Assembly: GCF_029531655.1 (NCBI RefSeq)
Contig: NZ_JANRMI010000003.1
Location: forward strand, 310,001 to 374,000
DNA from: Bdellovibrio svalbardensis
GTDB taxonomy: Bacteria; Bdellovibrionota; Bdellovibrionia; Bdellovibrionales; Bdellovibrionaceae
DNA: 64,000 nucleotides
Reading direction: 5' to 3'
In this document: piece by piece, positions 1-8,077 of the stretch
How the letters are laid out: each line of letters opens with the position of its first letter
How positions within the stretch are numbered: position 1 is the stretch's first letter
Made by a program: the position numbers and the translations under genes
Notes under the pieces: generated by a model
Database searches by the model: none
What the model was told of the DNA's origin: nothing
The model's input: only the letters and a program-made list of their open reading frames with translations

Positions 1-511
1 CGCTGTCACGTAGGGGCAAAAGGAAACCACCTTTGGCTGTAAGCTGCGTAAAATCGAGCTCCCACTGACGATTATTAGGAACCGGGACAGATTGAATACT
101 GAGACGGTATTCACATTCAGAACAACGCGCCTTCAAGGCATTCATGATTTTTCTTTCAACTTCTTGCTTTGAAATTGGATTCGCCGCAAAGGTCACTTTG
201 ACATTTGATGGAATTTTGAAAGAAGGATTGAGCTTTCTTAAAGTCTCATTATCTTGCATCGCCGCTCTGATCTTCCCCAGAAGTTCATTGGCTTCGAAAT
301 GCTGTGATAAAAGAAGTTCTCTGGCGTCATCACGAATCACCACACCCTGCAGCTGTTCCAGCAATTCTTCGCTGCCATCTTTGACAATGGCAATATCACT
401 CAAGTGAAGTGCAGGTCGCTGAGACACTTCCACCGTTGCCGGAATGGAAACCTCAGGCCTTGCGACCGCTTGAAGACTTATCAATAACAACGCTGCTACG
501 ATTTTCTTCAT
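1..511 (-). CDS. flgA: Flagellar basal-body P-ring formation protein FlgA (N-terminal part, cut by window edge)
   Basis: The reverse strand reads from an ATG at 511 through to base 1 with no stop, so the 3' end lies outside the window. The first 18 or so residues (MKKIVAALLLISLQAVAR) form a signal peptide, as expected for FlgA, the periplasmic chaperone that helps the P ring assemble around the rod. The translated part also contains the Cys pair ARCSEC and a VPVPNNRQWELDF stretch near the visible end, where FlgA proteins lead into the SAF-type domain. It starts 7 bases after the flgG stop, so it is probably the third gene of the flgF-flgG-flgA operon. The call rests on context plus general resemblance; the domain core is outside the window. 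Confidence 0.8.
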   Translation of the reverse strand, partial: MKKIVAALLLISLQAVARPEVSIPATVEVSQRPALHLSDIAIVKDGSEELLEQLQGVVIRDDARELLLSQHFEANELLGKIRAAMQDNETLRKLNPSFKIPSNVKVTFAANPISKQEVERKIMNALKARCSECEYRLSIQSVPVPNNRQWELDFTQLTAKGGFLLPLRDS

Positions 512-518
512 CCAGTTA

Positions 519-1304
519 TTATCTCAAGTTATTAATTGATTGAAGCATCTGATCGGAAGCTTGAATCACTTTAGAGTTTGTTTCATAAGCACGTTGGGCA
601 GTGATCATATTGACCATTTCATCCACGATATTGACGTTACTTGCCTCAAGCTGTCCTTGCGCCAAATATCCTGTGCCGTTCAAACCCGGGCGAGCTTGAA
701 TAGCCTGACCACTGGCTGGAGTTTGTGTGAATAAGTTTTTACCAACCGCTTTAAGACCCGCTGGATTAACGAAATTCACCACATCGATTTGTCCGATTGT
801 TTGCGGCACTGAGTTCACTCCTGCGATCGTGCGAACTTCACCCGTTGGTGCCACTTCCAGACCTGCGACATCTGCAGGAACTGTGATCTCTGGTTGTAAA
901 ACGTTGCCGTTTTTGTCGACGATACGACCACCTGGATCTTTTTTAAATGAACCGTCGCGTGTATATGCCGTTTCACCGTCTGGTGTTAAAACTTGGAAGA
1001 ATCCAGAACCTTCAATTTGCAGATCCAAGGGATTCTTCGTGACCTGAGCGCTTCCACCCGTGAAATCTTTTTGAATAGCTGCTGTGCGTACACCCAAACC
1101 CGTTTGCACTCCGTTCGGAGAATAGGCATTCATCCCCGTCGCCGCACCAGGCTCTTTTTGAGTTTGATACATGAGGTCTTCGAACTCAGCGCGAGATTTT
1201 TTAAAACCTGACGTTGAAACGTTGGCAATATTATTGGCAATAACATCCATATTCGTCTGTTGTGCCGCCATGCCTGTTGCTGCTGTATTCAAACTCTTAA
1301 GCAT
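519..1304 (-). CDS. flgG: Flagellar distal rod protein FlgG
   Basis: FlgG, 261 residues, the normal family length, forms the distal rod of the flagellum. The N-terminus (MLKSLNTAATGMAAQQTNMD, then the ANNIANVSTSGFKK motif) is the axial rod/hook signature. The C-terminus has the matching amphipathic helix motif VNIVDEMVNMITAQRAYETN ending in a heptad-rich tail. The middle has the YTRDGSFKKDPGGRIVDKNG block that is typical of FlgG and FlgF. It lies 79 bases downstream of flgF and 7 bases before flgA, so the three are almost certainly co-transcribed. Axial proteins of this type are exported by the flagellar type III apparatus and have no cleavable signal, which agrees with the sequence. Confidence 0.97.
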   Translation of the reverse strand: MLKSLNTAATGMAAQQTNMDVIANNIANVSTSGFKKSRAEFEDLMYQTQKEPGAATGMNAYSPNGVQTGLGVRTAAIQKDFTGGSAQVTKNPLDLQIEGSGFFQVLTPDGETAYTRDGSFKKDPGGRIVDKNGNVLQPEITVPADVAGLEVAPTGEVRTIAGVNSVPQTIGQIDVVNFVNPAGLKAVGKNLFTQTPASGQAIQARPGLNGTGYLAQGQLEASNVNIVDEMVNMITAQRAYETNSKVIQASDQMLQSINNLR

Positions 1305-1383
1305 CTAGGAATCCTTCCGTATGCATTTCTAAATTCAATTTACTTCAAAACCGTTAGCGAACTTCATCGGAGTGCAAGCCAGC

Positions 1384-2202
1384 CTACGGAGTCGTTTTCC
1401 CGACCACATTAACCATCTTCTCAGCCATTTGGTCGTACGCGCTGATGGCTTTTTGCGTGCTTTCAAATACTCGATTTGTCGAGATCATATCTGTCATCTC
1501 TTGTACGATATTGACGTTCGAAGTTTCCAAGAAGCCCTGCTTCAAACTTGGATTTTTAATTTCAGACACTTCAGCCTGCATATTCGGTTTAAAACCGTAC
1601 AAAGAACTTCCTTGCTTCAATAAGGCATCTGGATTGGCAACATTCACCATTGAAAGCTTACCCAGGTTATTAGTCCCTTGATAAACATCTCCATTGTCAG
1701 CAATCTGCACCGGAGCAGAACTATCAAAACGAATCACACGTGATGCAGGATCGGCTCCCGCCTCACCGGCTTTCAACACAGGAAAGCCTTCCTTTGTCAC
1801 AAGTTGTCCATTGCCATCCAATGTAAAATTACCGGCCCGAGTCAGTTTCACACCACCTGGAGTGGCCACTTCGAAGAAACCCTTGCCATCAATGGCAACA
1901 TCCAGTGTGTTGCCCGTCGGTCTTAAACCGCCTTGAGAAAAGTCAGTGAAGGTTCCTTTTGTGTCGACATAGGATTTGTCGCCACCTTGCATATTATAAA
2001 AGCTTTCGATTGAAGCGACATCACGAGGGATTTGAATCACTTCAGGCGGCTTCTCATTCGCTGTCAGATATTCTTGAAAGAGCTGCTGATCGCGTTTGAA
2101 GGCAGGAGTATTCACGTTCGCCAAATTATTGGCAATCGTATCAAGCTTTGTACTTTGTGCCATGGCTCCGCTCAGTGCTGTGTAGACGCCTTTTATACTC
2201 AT
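1384..2202 (-). CDS. flgF: Flagellar proximal rod protein FlgF
   Basis: FlgF, 272 residues from the ATG at 2202, is a rod protein of the flagellar basal body. It starts MSIKGVYTALSGAMAQSTK, followed by the ANNLANVNTPAFKRD axial signature, and ends with the VNIVQEMTDMISTNRVFEST C-terminal helix motif. The frame stays open upstream to 2355, but I chose 2202 because a good ribosome site (GAGGGAG) sits just before it and a consensus sigma-54 promoter at 2227-2242 would put the transcript start near 2217, inside any longer reading. It heads flgF-flgG-flgA. FlgF and FlgG are paralogues; upstream position and weaker similarity to the FlgG consensus support FlgF here. Confidence 0.93.
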   Translation of the reverse strand: MSIKGVYTALSGAMAQSTKLDTIANNLANVNTPAFKRDQQLFQEYLTANEKPPEVIQIPRDVASIESFYNMQGGDKSYVDTKGTFTDFSQGGLRPTGNTLDVAIDGKGFFEVATPGGVKLTRAGNFTLDGNGQLVTKEGFPVLKAGEAGADPASRVIRFDSSAPVQIADNGDVYQGTNNLGKLSMVNVANPDALLKQGSSLYGFKPNMQAEVSEIKNPSLKQGFLETSNVNIVQEMTDMISTNRVFESTQKAISAYDQMAEKMVNVVGKTTP

Positions 2203-2226
2203 GGATTCTCCCTCACTGTGTTGAGC

Positions 2227-2242
2227 AGCAAGGCGTGTGCCA
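2227..2242 (-). promoter_or_regulatory. Sigma-54 (RpoN) -24/-12 promoter of the flgFGA operon
   Basis: Read on the minus strand the sequence is TGGCAC-ACGCC-TTGCT, a full match to the sigma-54 consensus TGGCACR-N4-TTGCW with the invariant GG and GC ten bases apart. It lies 25-40 bases before the flgF start codon. The predicted transcript start, about 12 bases past the GC, falls near 2217 and leaves a short leader holding only the GAGGGAG ribosome site. RpoN control of rod and hook genes is known from several other flagellated bacteria; its use here is inferred from the sequence. Confidence 0.82.
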
Positions 2243-2432
2243 CCTTTTGACAGGACCGACTTCAGTCTGGGAAAAGGTTTCCGTTCAAGACCTTCATCCA
2301 GAAGAATTTTTATGGACTCAAGTTTTCTGCGATTTGACCGGGGAATGAACTTCAAAAGACCTTCGTCGATGGCGACATGGAATTGTCAGTTCCTTGTCGA
2401 CAGTGTCAAAGAATCGACTTCATAATGATCTA

Positions 2433-3425
2433 ATGAGAACGTTGGCAGCTGCATTGCTTTTTCTATTAATCACGTCAAACGCACACGCGGAAACTAAAGT
2501 GGTCACCACTGTGCCCACGGCAGTGCTTGCGCCGTCTGCGGCTGCGCCGGAAAAAAATCCACATACCCTCAAAGAGAAATTAAAAGCTCTCACCGCGCGA
2601 TCGACCCATGTCCAATCTGATAATTTGATTTTCGATCTGCCTGTCACTTACAACAAAAAAGTCAGTAAGTGGGTCGCCTACTACCAGGGCCGCGGCAACA
2701 AGTGGTTCCGCAATTGGTTGCAACGTTCTTACAAGTATATGCCCTTCATTCAGACAGAGTTAAAAAGATCGGGTCTGCCTTTAGATCTGGCTTATATGGT
2801 CATGATTGAAAGTGGTTTTGCACCGAACGCCATCAGCCATGCTGATGCGGTTGGGCCATGGCAGTTTATCGAGCCGACGGGCACACGCTATGGACTGGAA
2901 AAAAACTGGTGGTTGGATGAACGCCGCGATTTGAAAAAAAGCACGCAGGCAGCAATTAAATATCTTTCTGATCTGCATCGCGAGTTTGGTTCTTGGTATC
3001 TTGTCGCAGCCAGCTACAACATGGGTGAAAACGGTCTTCGCCGTCAGATTAAAAAATATGGTACCAAAGATTACTGGACGCTCATTAAACTTTCCGCACT
3101 TCCCGTGGAAACCCAAGAGTATGTTCCAAAAATTTTGGCTGCGATGTTGATTTCAAAAGCGCCAAATCTCTATGGCTTCAGAGACTTAGAGAAAATGGAC
3201 CCTCTTGAATACGAAGTTGTCCTCGTCCCCGGGGGCACCGAATTGGATCCTCTCGCGGATCAAATTGGCATCACAAGAAAGTCACTAAAAGATTTGAATG
3301 CCGAGCTGTTTTTAGGATACATTCCTCGCCAGGTTGAGAAACACTACATCCGCGTTCCTAAGGGCGCAGGTCGTATTGTCTCGAATTTTGTGTATCAAAA
3401 AAACCAAAAGGTCGCGATTGAATGA
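2433..3425 (+). CDS. MltD-like lytic transglycosylase (SLT domain) with C-terminal LysM-like segment
   Basis: About 330 residues. A signal peptide (MRTLAAALLFLLITSNAHA) starts at the ATG at 2433; the open frame begins at 2394 but the extra 13 residues precede a clean signal sequence. The SLT lysozyme fold follows. YMVMIESGF carries the probable catalytic Glu, then SHADAVGPWQFIEPTGTRYG, AASYNMGENGL and the ETQEYVPKILAAMLI helix, all in the order seen in MltD. The last 60 residues resemble a degraded LysM repeat. The expected role is cleavage of periplasmic peptidoglycan glycan strands to 1,6-anhydro products. The stop overlaps the aspartate kinase start by ATGA, so the two are translationally coupled. 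A place next to rod genes could suit local wall opening, but the strands differ. Confidence 0.88.
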   Translation: MRTLAAALLFLLITSNAHAETKVVTTVPTAVLAPSAAAPEKNPHTLKEKLKALTARSTHVQSDNLIFDLPVTYNKKVSKWVAYYQGRGNKWFRNWLQRSYKYMPFIQTELKRSGLPLDLAYMVMIESGFAPNAISHADAVGPWQFIEPTGTRYGLEKNWWLDERRDLKKSTQAAIKYLSDLHREFGSWYLVAASYNMGENGLRRQIKKYGTKDYWTLIKLSALPVETQEYVPKILAAMLISKAPNLYGFRDLEKMDPLEYEVVLVPGGTELDPLADQIGITRKSLKDLNAELFLGYIPRQVEKHYIRVPKGAGRIVSNFVYQKNQKVAIE

Positions 3426-4609
3426 AACCCTTGATTGTTCAAAAGTACGGTGGAGCTACATTAGCTGATCCTCAAAAGATCAAAGCTGTTTCCTCCCGCA
3501 TCGCGAATCAATCTCAAGAAAATTCTTTGATCGTCGTCGTCAGCGCGATGGGTAAAACCACGAACTCTTTGATTGATCTTGCCAGCCAAGTTTCTTCACA
3601 TCCGCAAAGACGTGAAATGGATATGCTCCTCACTGTCGGGGAACGCATCAGTATGTCTTTGGTAAGTATGGCCTTGAATGATCTGGGTTGCCGCGCAATC
3701 AGCTTCACAGGAAGCCAAGCCGGTATTTTTACTGATGACTCTCACGTCAATGCTTTCATTAAAGACGTCAAAGGCTTCCGTGTTGAAGAAGCCTTAAAAG
3801 ACGACAAAGTGGTTATCTTAGCAGGTTTTCAAGGTGTCTCACCGGTGACAAAGGAGATTACGACTCTGGGGCGCGGTGGATCTGACACTTCTGCAGTGGC
3901 GATGGCGGCAGCCTTCAATGCTGAACGCTGTGAAATCCTGAAGGACGTGCCAGCAGTCTTCACTGCAGATCCCAATGTCGTGAAAAGTGCTCGTCCACTT
4001 CAAGAGTTGAATTACGATCAATTGATGGAGATGACTTTCTGGGGCGCTAAGGTTTTGCACTATCGCTCGGTGGAATTGGCAAAACTTCGCGATGTCACTT
4101 TATACATTGGCCCGGCTTCAAATAAGACTTCGGATGGCACTTTAGTTAAAAAAGGATTGAATATGTTTGAGTCATGCAAAGCCCTGTCACTCAATTCTCA
4201 CGAGACTGTCCTTGAAATTAAGTCTTTGGAAAAAAATACGGCAAAGGCTTTGAAGAGTCTGCAAAGTTTGTTTGAAGAAAAGCAGATCGCATTCCCACAA
4301 CTTCTACACTGCGAGATTTCGCATGACGAGACTGAGATTCTTTTAACAGGACCTCAGGAAATCATGGGAGCTGTGAAGCGTGAACTTCAAGCTCATAAAG
4401 GCTTTGCGTTGAATTCAACAGACTTCTCCACAGTCACTTTGACTTGCACTGGTGCGACATCGCCGGAGATTCCACAAAAAGTTTTGGAAAAAATAGATCA
4501 GGCCCAGATACAGGCGCGCAAGTTGATCATGAGCGCTATGAGTGTGACTGTTGTTGTAAATGCAAATGAAAGAAACAAAGCGATTGAAGCTTTGCACGCC
4601 CTGATCTAA
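3422..4609 (+). CDS. lysC: Aspartate kinase
   Basis: 395 residues, matching single-function aspartokinases. It phosphorylates aspartate, the first step to lysine, threonine, methionine and diaminopimelate. The kinase domain starts with KYGGAT (family consensus KFGGTS), then VVVSAMGKTT, LTVGERIS, SFTGSQAG, TTLGRGGSDTSAVA and KDVPAVFTADPNVVKSAR, ending at AKVLHYRSVELAK where most members read HPR. From about residue 255 there is an ACT-type regulatory region with roughly two repeats. Hence feedback control by an amino acid is likely but which one cannot be told. It overlaps the preceding transglycosylase by 4 bases. The next enzyme of the pathway, asd, lies in this window too but 42 kb away on the other strand. 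Confidence 0.95.
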   Translation: MKPLIVQKYGGATLADPQKIKAVSSRIANQSQENSLIVVVSAMGKTTNSLIDLASQVSSHPQRREMDMLLTVGERISMSLVSMALNDLGCRAISFTGSQAGIFTDDSHVNAFIKDVKGFRVEEALKDDKVVILAGFQGVSPVTKEITTLGRGGSDTSAVAMAAAFNAERCEILKDVPAVFTADPNVVKSARPLQELNYDQLMEMTFWGAKVLHYRSVELAKLRDVTLYIGPASNKTSDGTLVKKGLNMFESCKALSLNSHETVLEIKSLEKNTAKALKSLQSLFEEKQIAFPQLLHCEISHDETEILLTGPQEIMGAVKRELQAHKGFALNSTDFSTVTLTCTGATSPEIPQKVLEKIDQAQIQARKLIMSAMSVTVVVNANERNKAIEALHALI

Positions 4610-4620
4610 TCAGATCAGGG
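4599..4620. terminator. Perfect hairpin across the lysC stop codon
   Basis: CCCTGATCT (4599-4607) and AGATCAGGG (4612-4620) are perfect 9-base arms around a 4-base loop, between two convergent genes. The lysC stop TAA (4607-4609) is inside the stem. Neither side has a clear T run, so it may be a weak bidirectional terminator or an RNA 3'-end stabiliser. Confidence 0.6.
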
Positions 4621-4626
4621 ACTCTA

Positions 4627-6024
4627 TTATGGCATCAGACTTGGTGCCACGACTTGATAACGATTCTGAATTTTCTGCCAGATATTTGAATGAGGACCGG
4701 TGATTCCATCCGGGCCCGAAGCACCTGCAAGACCGCGAGATCTTGGATCGAATTGTCCACCTGGTAAGAACTGTCTTAAATTAGGGCCACCGGGTCCTGC
4801 TTTTCCAGCATAGCCGCCATAACCACCGCGACCATCGCTGCCATCGCCGGAGCCGCCTCCGCCGTAACCACCACCTGAGCCACCGCCGCCGCCGCCATAG
4901 AATCCAGCATTCACGCCAGTCGGATCTTGATTCGCTCCACCTGCGCCGCCTTTTCCACCCGCGCCGCCGCCATCACCACCTGCAGATCCCAGATTTGCTC
5001 CAGCACCTTGCTTGCCGTCAACACCAGCCTCTGCGCCGCTTTTGTTCACAACACCTTGTGGGATTTCTGGAAGACCAAAGTTATCACCGCCACCAAATCC
5101 ATCACCGGCGCTGTTGCCCGTGCGAACTGCTGTTTCAATTCCGTTGATTCCCGTGGAGGCGTGGTTAGATTGACCGGAGACACAAGAAGGATCGTTGGGA
5201 TTTTTACTGCACACGCAGACTTTGTTGGAGGCCATTTCAGGCTTCGAACAATCCACCGGCCCCGAAGCCGTACAACCTGCAAGATTTGGATTGGTCTTAC
5301 ACATTTCTGGTAGTGGCGCGGAAGTACCATCAGATTCTTGTGCACAATTTTGTGCCTGCAAAGTTGTCTGTAAGAAATTATTCACTGCTTGCTGAGCGGT
5401 ATCCGCTTTTTTCTGCAAGCTCGTGCAGGATTTTTGAGTTTCTTTTAATGAAGTCGGTGCGGGAGCTTCACCAGTACGGAATGGACCAACCTGACAACCT
5501 GAATTTTGTTGAAAATACTGAATCGCAGCACTGCACGCAGAGCTGCAGCTCCCCACAGAGCTTTGGCAAGTCATCTGATAAGCCGCTGTTGCAGCATTGG
5601 CTGCTTGTGAGATTTTTCCCATGGAGGAACAGGCAGCCTGAACGCTGCTTGAAACTTGCTGACCCAAAACCACCGCTGCCTGCTGAGCTTGCGCCAGTCC
5701 TGTATTCTGAGATTCATCACAATCATTTCGCGCTGTTGTCGTAGCGTCATTACAAGCTTGAGTCAGCTGTGATAAGCGCTGAGCACAAGCAGCCGCAGGA
5801 TCCACCACAGACTGACTCGGAGTTTCTATACAGGTCTCTATGCAGTTCATCTTTACTGCGCCATCCTCATAGCCTCTGCAGTCACTACAGGCGCGACGAG
5901 GGGGGCGATTCATCAAATCTCTCTCTGCTGCATCAAGCTTCCCGGCAGTATAGTCATCCGCGAAACTAAAGTTCCCCAGCAAAATAAACGATAGAAAAAT
6001 AGCTGCAAGATGAGTCATTCCCAT
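4627..6024 (-). CDS. Secreted Cys-rich / Gly-rich protein, tandem paralogue A
   Basis: 465 residues, function not recognised. A signal peptide (about residues 1-22, ending FSFADD) shows export; an ATG at 6018 is an alternative start. The N-terminal half, to about residue 285, is Cys-rich with helical Ala/Gln-rich stretches, a CSDCRGYEDG motif and CKTNPNLAGC followed by KPEMASNKVCVCSKNPNDPSC. A Gly-rich low-complexity region follows. The C-terminus, RQFLPGGQFDPRSRG then AGASGPDGITGP and IWQKIQNRYQVV, recurs almost unchanged in the next gene upstream. That pattern suggests a processed or surface-retained structural protein with a conserved C-terminal handle, but this is inference. It ends head-on against lysC. 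Confidence 0.85.
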   Translation of the reverse strand: MGMTHLAAIFLSFILLGNFSFADDYTAGKLDAAERDLMNRPPRRACSDCRGYEDGAVKMNCIETCIETPSQSVVDPAAACAQRLSQLTQACNDATTTARNDCDESQNTGLAQAQQAAVVLGQQVSSSVQAACSSMGKISQAANAATAAYQMTCQSSVGSCSSACSAAIQYFQQNSGCQVGPFRTGEAPAPTSLKETQKSCTSLQKKADTAQQAVNNFLQTTLQAQNCAQESDGTSAPLPEMCKTNPNLAGCTASGPVDCSKPEMASNKVCVCSKNPNDPSCVSGQSNHASTGINGIETAVRTGNSAGDGFGGGDNFGLPEIPQGVVNKSGAEAGVDGKQGAGANLGSAGGDGGGAGGKGGAGGANQDPTGVNAGFYGGGGGGSGGGYGGGGSGDGSDGRGGYGGYAGKAGPGGPNLRQFLPGGQFDPRSRGLAGASGPDGITGPHSNIWQKIQNRYQVVAPSLMP

Positions 6025-6095
6025 AAGCCAACTTATCGGAACGTAGGTCTGTGAACTTTATGAAACAAATTTTTTGTCTCAAAACGAAACACCCA

Positions 6096-7442
6096 TTAAG
6101 GAATCAACGTCGGGCTGACAACCTGATAGCGATTCTGGATTTTTTGCCAAATATTTGTATGAGGCCCGGTAATTCCATCCGGGCCTGAAGCCCCAGCAAT
6201 TCCGCGTGCCTTGGGATCTAAAGTCCCCCCCGGTAAAAACTGGCGCAGATCTGTGGCACTTTTTTTAAATGCATCGCCGACCTTATCTAGCATTCCACCA
6301 AAACCAGATCGGGCATCACCTGAAGAAACGGATGAACTACCATATCCTCCACCGCCACCTCCATAGAATCCAGAATTCACCTCCTGCGAATTCTTGTCGG
6401 TCTTACCTTCTGCTTTCCCAGCTTCGACGCCCCCAACACCACTGCCAAAACCATTTTGACTTAAATTCGCGCCAGCGCCTTGCTTTCCTTCGACACTGGC
6501 TTCAGCAAATGAGCCATTGATTTTCCCTTGCTCGATTGTTGGCAATCCATAGTTATCTTCACCATTCACGCCTGAGTCCTCTGGCTTTACTCTGGAAGCA
6601 AATTCAGCGGCTCCAGGAATATTAGTGCCCGCAGCCGACTTCACCCCCATGCAAGAGGCGTCATTGGGATTTTTGCTGCAGATACAGACTTTGTTGGAAG
6701 CCATCTCAGGTTTTGTGCAATCAACGGGTCCCTTCTGAGTACAGCCTTCAAGATTTGGATTGGCCTTACAGATCTCCAAGGCTGCGGTGGAAACGCCTGA
6801 GGATTCATCGGCGCAGTTTTGCGCATTCGCTGCTGTTAAAGCATAGTTCTGCATAGCCTTAGCGGCTTCGTCTGCTTTTGGATTTAAATCCTGACAGATT
6901 TTCAAAAGATCGCGGGCTTCGTCATAGCCCGCGCTGGATGGCGGTGGTGGTGGTGGACCAAACGCTGCATCCTCAATGCATTTGTTGTGAGATTTCCAAT
7001 GTTCGACGGCTTTACTGCAGGCTGATTGGCAACTTGAAATACTGCTCGCGCAGTTCGCCTGATAAGCCGCCACCGCTGCATTCGCCGCTTGAGAAAGAGC
7101 AGCCATCTTCGAACAAGATGCCTGTATGCTTGCTGCCGTCGCCGTTCCCAAAATAGAAGCGGCTTGGCGCATGGTTCCCATAATGCCTGTATCTTGCTTT
7201 TCATCACAGGAATTTGTGGCTGAGGCATTTTCATTTCGACATTCGGCAATCAAAGCATTCATTTGCCGTACACAGGTCGTACTGTTCACAAGCCCCGAGT
7301 AATCACTTTGATTTGATTCACTGGATTCTGATTGGTCATTGGCGGCAATCAAATATAAGGAGTCCTTATCAGCTTTGGCAAAGGCTGACGTGCTATGAAG
7401 GGCAAGGAGTATAGAGATACAGGCCCGTACAAGATTCTCCAT
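6096..7442 (-). CDS. Secreted Cys-rich / Gly-rich protein, tandem paralogue B
   Basis: 448 residues from the ATG at 7442 (MENLVRACISILLALHSTSA, a signal peptide). The open frame extends to 7496 but the added residues are not signal-like. It is a paralogue of the following gene, 71 bases away, with the same order of blocks: Ala/Cys-rich helical half with a CDEKQDTGIMG block, CKANPNLEGCTQKGPVDC, the KPEMASNKVCICSKNPNDASC motif, DNYGLP, a Gly-rich segment with NSGFYGGGGG, and the C-terminal RQFLPGGTLDPKARG / AGASGPDGITGP / IWQKIQNRYQVV signature. Its Gly-rich part is shorter and a PPPPPP run is present. The pair is a local duplication. Function unknown; extracellular or periplasmic by signal peptide. 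Confidence 0.85.
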   Translation of the reverse strand: MENLVRACISILLALHSTSAFAKADKDSLYLIAANDQSESSESNQSDYSGLVNSTTCVRQMNALIAECRNENASATNSCDEKQDTGIMGTMRQAASILGTATAASIQASCSKMAALSQAANAAVAAYQANCASSISSCQSACSKAVEHWKSHNKCIEDAAFGPPPPPPSSAGYDEARDLLKICQDLNPKADEAAKAMQNYALTAANAQNCADESSGVSTAALEICKANPNLEGCTQKGPVDCTKPEMASNKVCICSKNPNDASCMGVKSAAGTNIPGAAEFASRVKPEDSGVNGEDNYGLPTIEQGKINGSFAEASVEGKQGAGANLSQNGFGSGVGGVEAGKAEGKTDKNSQEVNSGFYGGGGGGYGSSSVSSGDARSGFGGMLDKVGDAFKKSATDLRQFLPGGTLDPKARGIAGASGPDGITGPHTNIWQKIQNRYQVVSPTLIP

Positions 7443-7588
7443 ATCGTTTCTTTTCGGCCGTGGCGATCTCACTCTAAACATACAAATGTATTGCAATGAG
7501 AAGGCTTTCAGCTTTTTAATCTTTAGAGCAGGTATTGTGTTAATTTCGAGATGAAACTCAACTAGTCTCAGATCACAGGGGAGATAAA

Positions 7589-8074
7589 ATGGATAAGACG
7601 ATGTATTCCTTCAAAGTGAAAGCTGCGGATGGCTCTGAAATGCCTCTCGATAGTTATCAAGGAAAACCCGTACTCGTCGTCAACGTCGCCAGCAAATGCG
7701 GCTATACTCCGCAATATCAGGGACTTGAAGAACTCTACGAGAAATTCAAAGACCAAGGCTTCACCATTCTGGGATTCCCCTGCAATCAATTTGGCGCTCA
7801 AGAGCCAGGCACCAATTCAGAGATTCAACAATTTTGCAGTCTTAACTACGGCGTGACTTTCCCGGTGCTCAACAAAGTGGATGTTAACGGCAGCAACACA
7901 GATCCTTTCTACAAGTGGCTCAAAGAATCTGCACCCGGTTTTTTAGGGACTGAGATGATTAAATGGAATTTTACAAAATTCTTAATCGGCAAAGACGGAA
8001 AAGTTATAAAACGCTACGCTCCTCAGGTCGAACCAAAGGAAATTTTGGAAGATATTCAGAAGGCTCTCGGCTGA
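7589..8074 (+). CDS. Glutathione peroxidase family, cysteine type
   Basis: 161 residues, full length. It reduces hydroperoxides in the cytoplasm; no signal peptide is present. The peroxidatic residue is Cys37 in VASKCGYTPQ (codon TGC, so not selenocysteine). Gln67 (FPCNQFG) and Trp126-Asn127 (MIKWNFTKFL) complete the tetrad. Cys83 sits where the resolving Cys of 2-Cys, thioredoxin-dependent members lies, so thioredoxin rather than glutathione is the more likely reductant. The start is supported by a GGGGAG ribosome site. It stands alone on the plus strand, with its 3' end 3 bases from that of the convergent fibrinogen-domain gene. Confidence 0.95.
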   Translation: MDKTMYSFKVKAADGSEMPLDSYQGKPVLVVNVASKCGYTPQYQGLEELYEKFKDQGFTILGFPCNQFGAQEPGTNSEIQQFCSLNYGVTFPVLNKVDVNGSNTDPFYKWLKESAPGFLGTEMIKWNFTKFLIGKDGKVIKRYAPQVEPKEILEDIQKALG

Positions 8075-8077
8075 ATT

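Noticed and set aside
1359-1380. Fourth copy of the ACTCCG palindrome
   Set aside because: Only the CGGAGTGCAAG side resembles it; the other arm is missing.
7589-8074. Possible selenocysteine glutathione peroxidase
   Set aside because: The active-site codon is TGC (Cys37), and no in-frame TGA is present before the stop.
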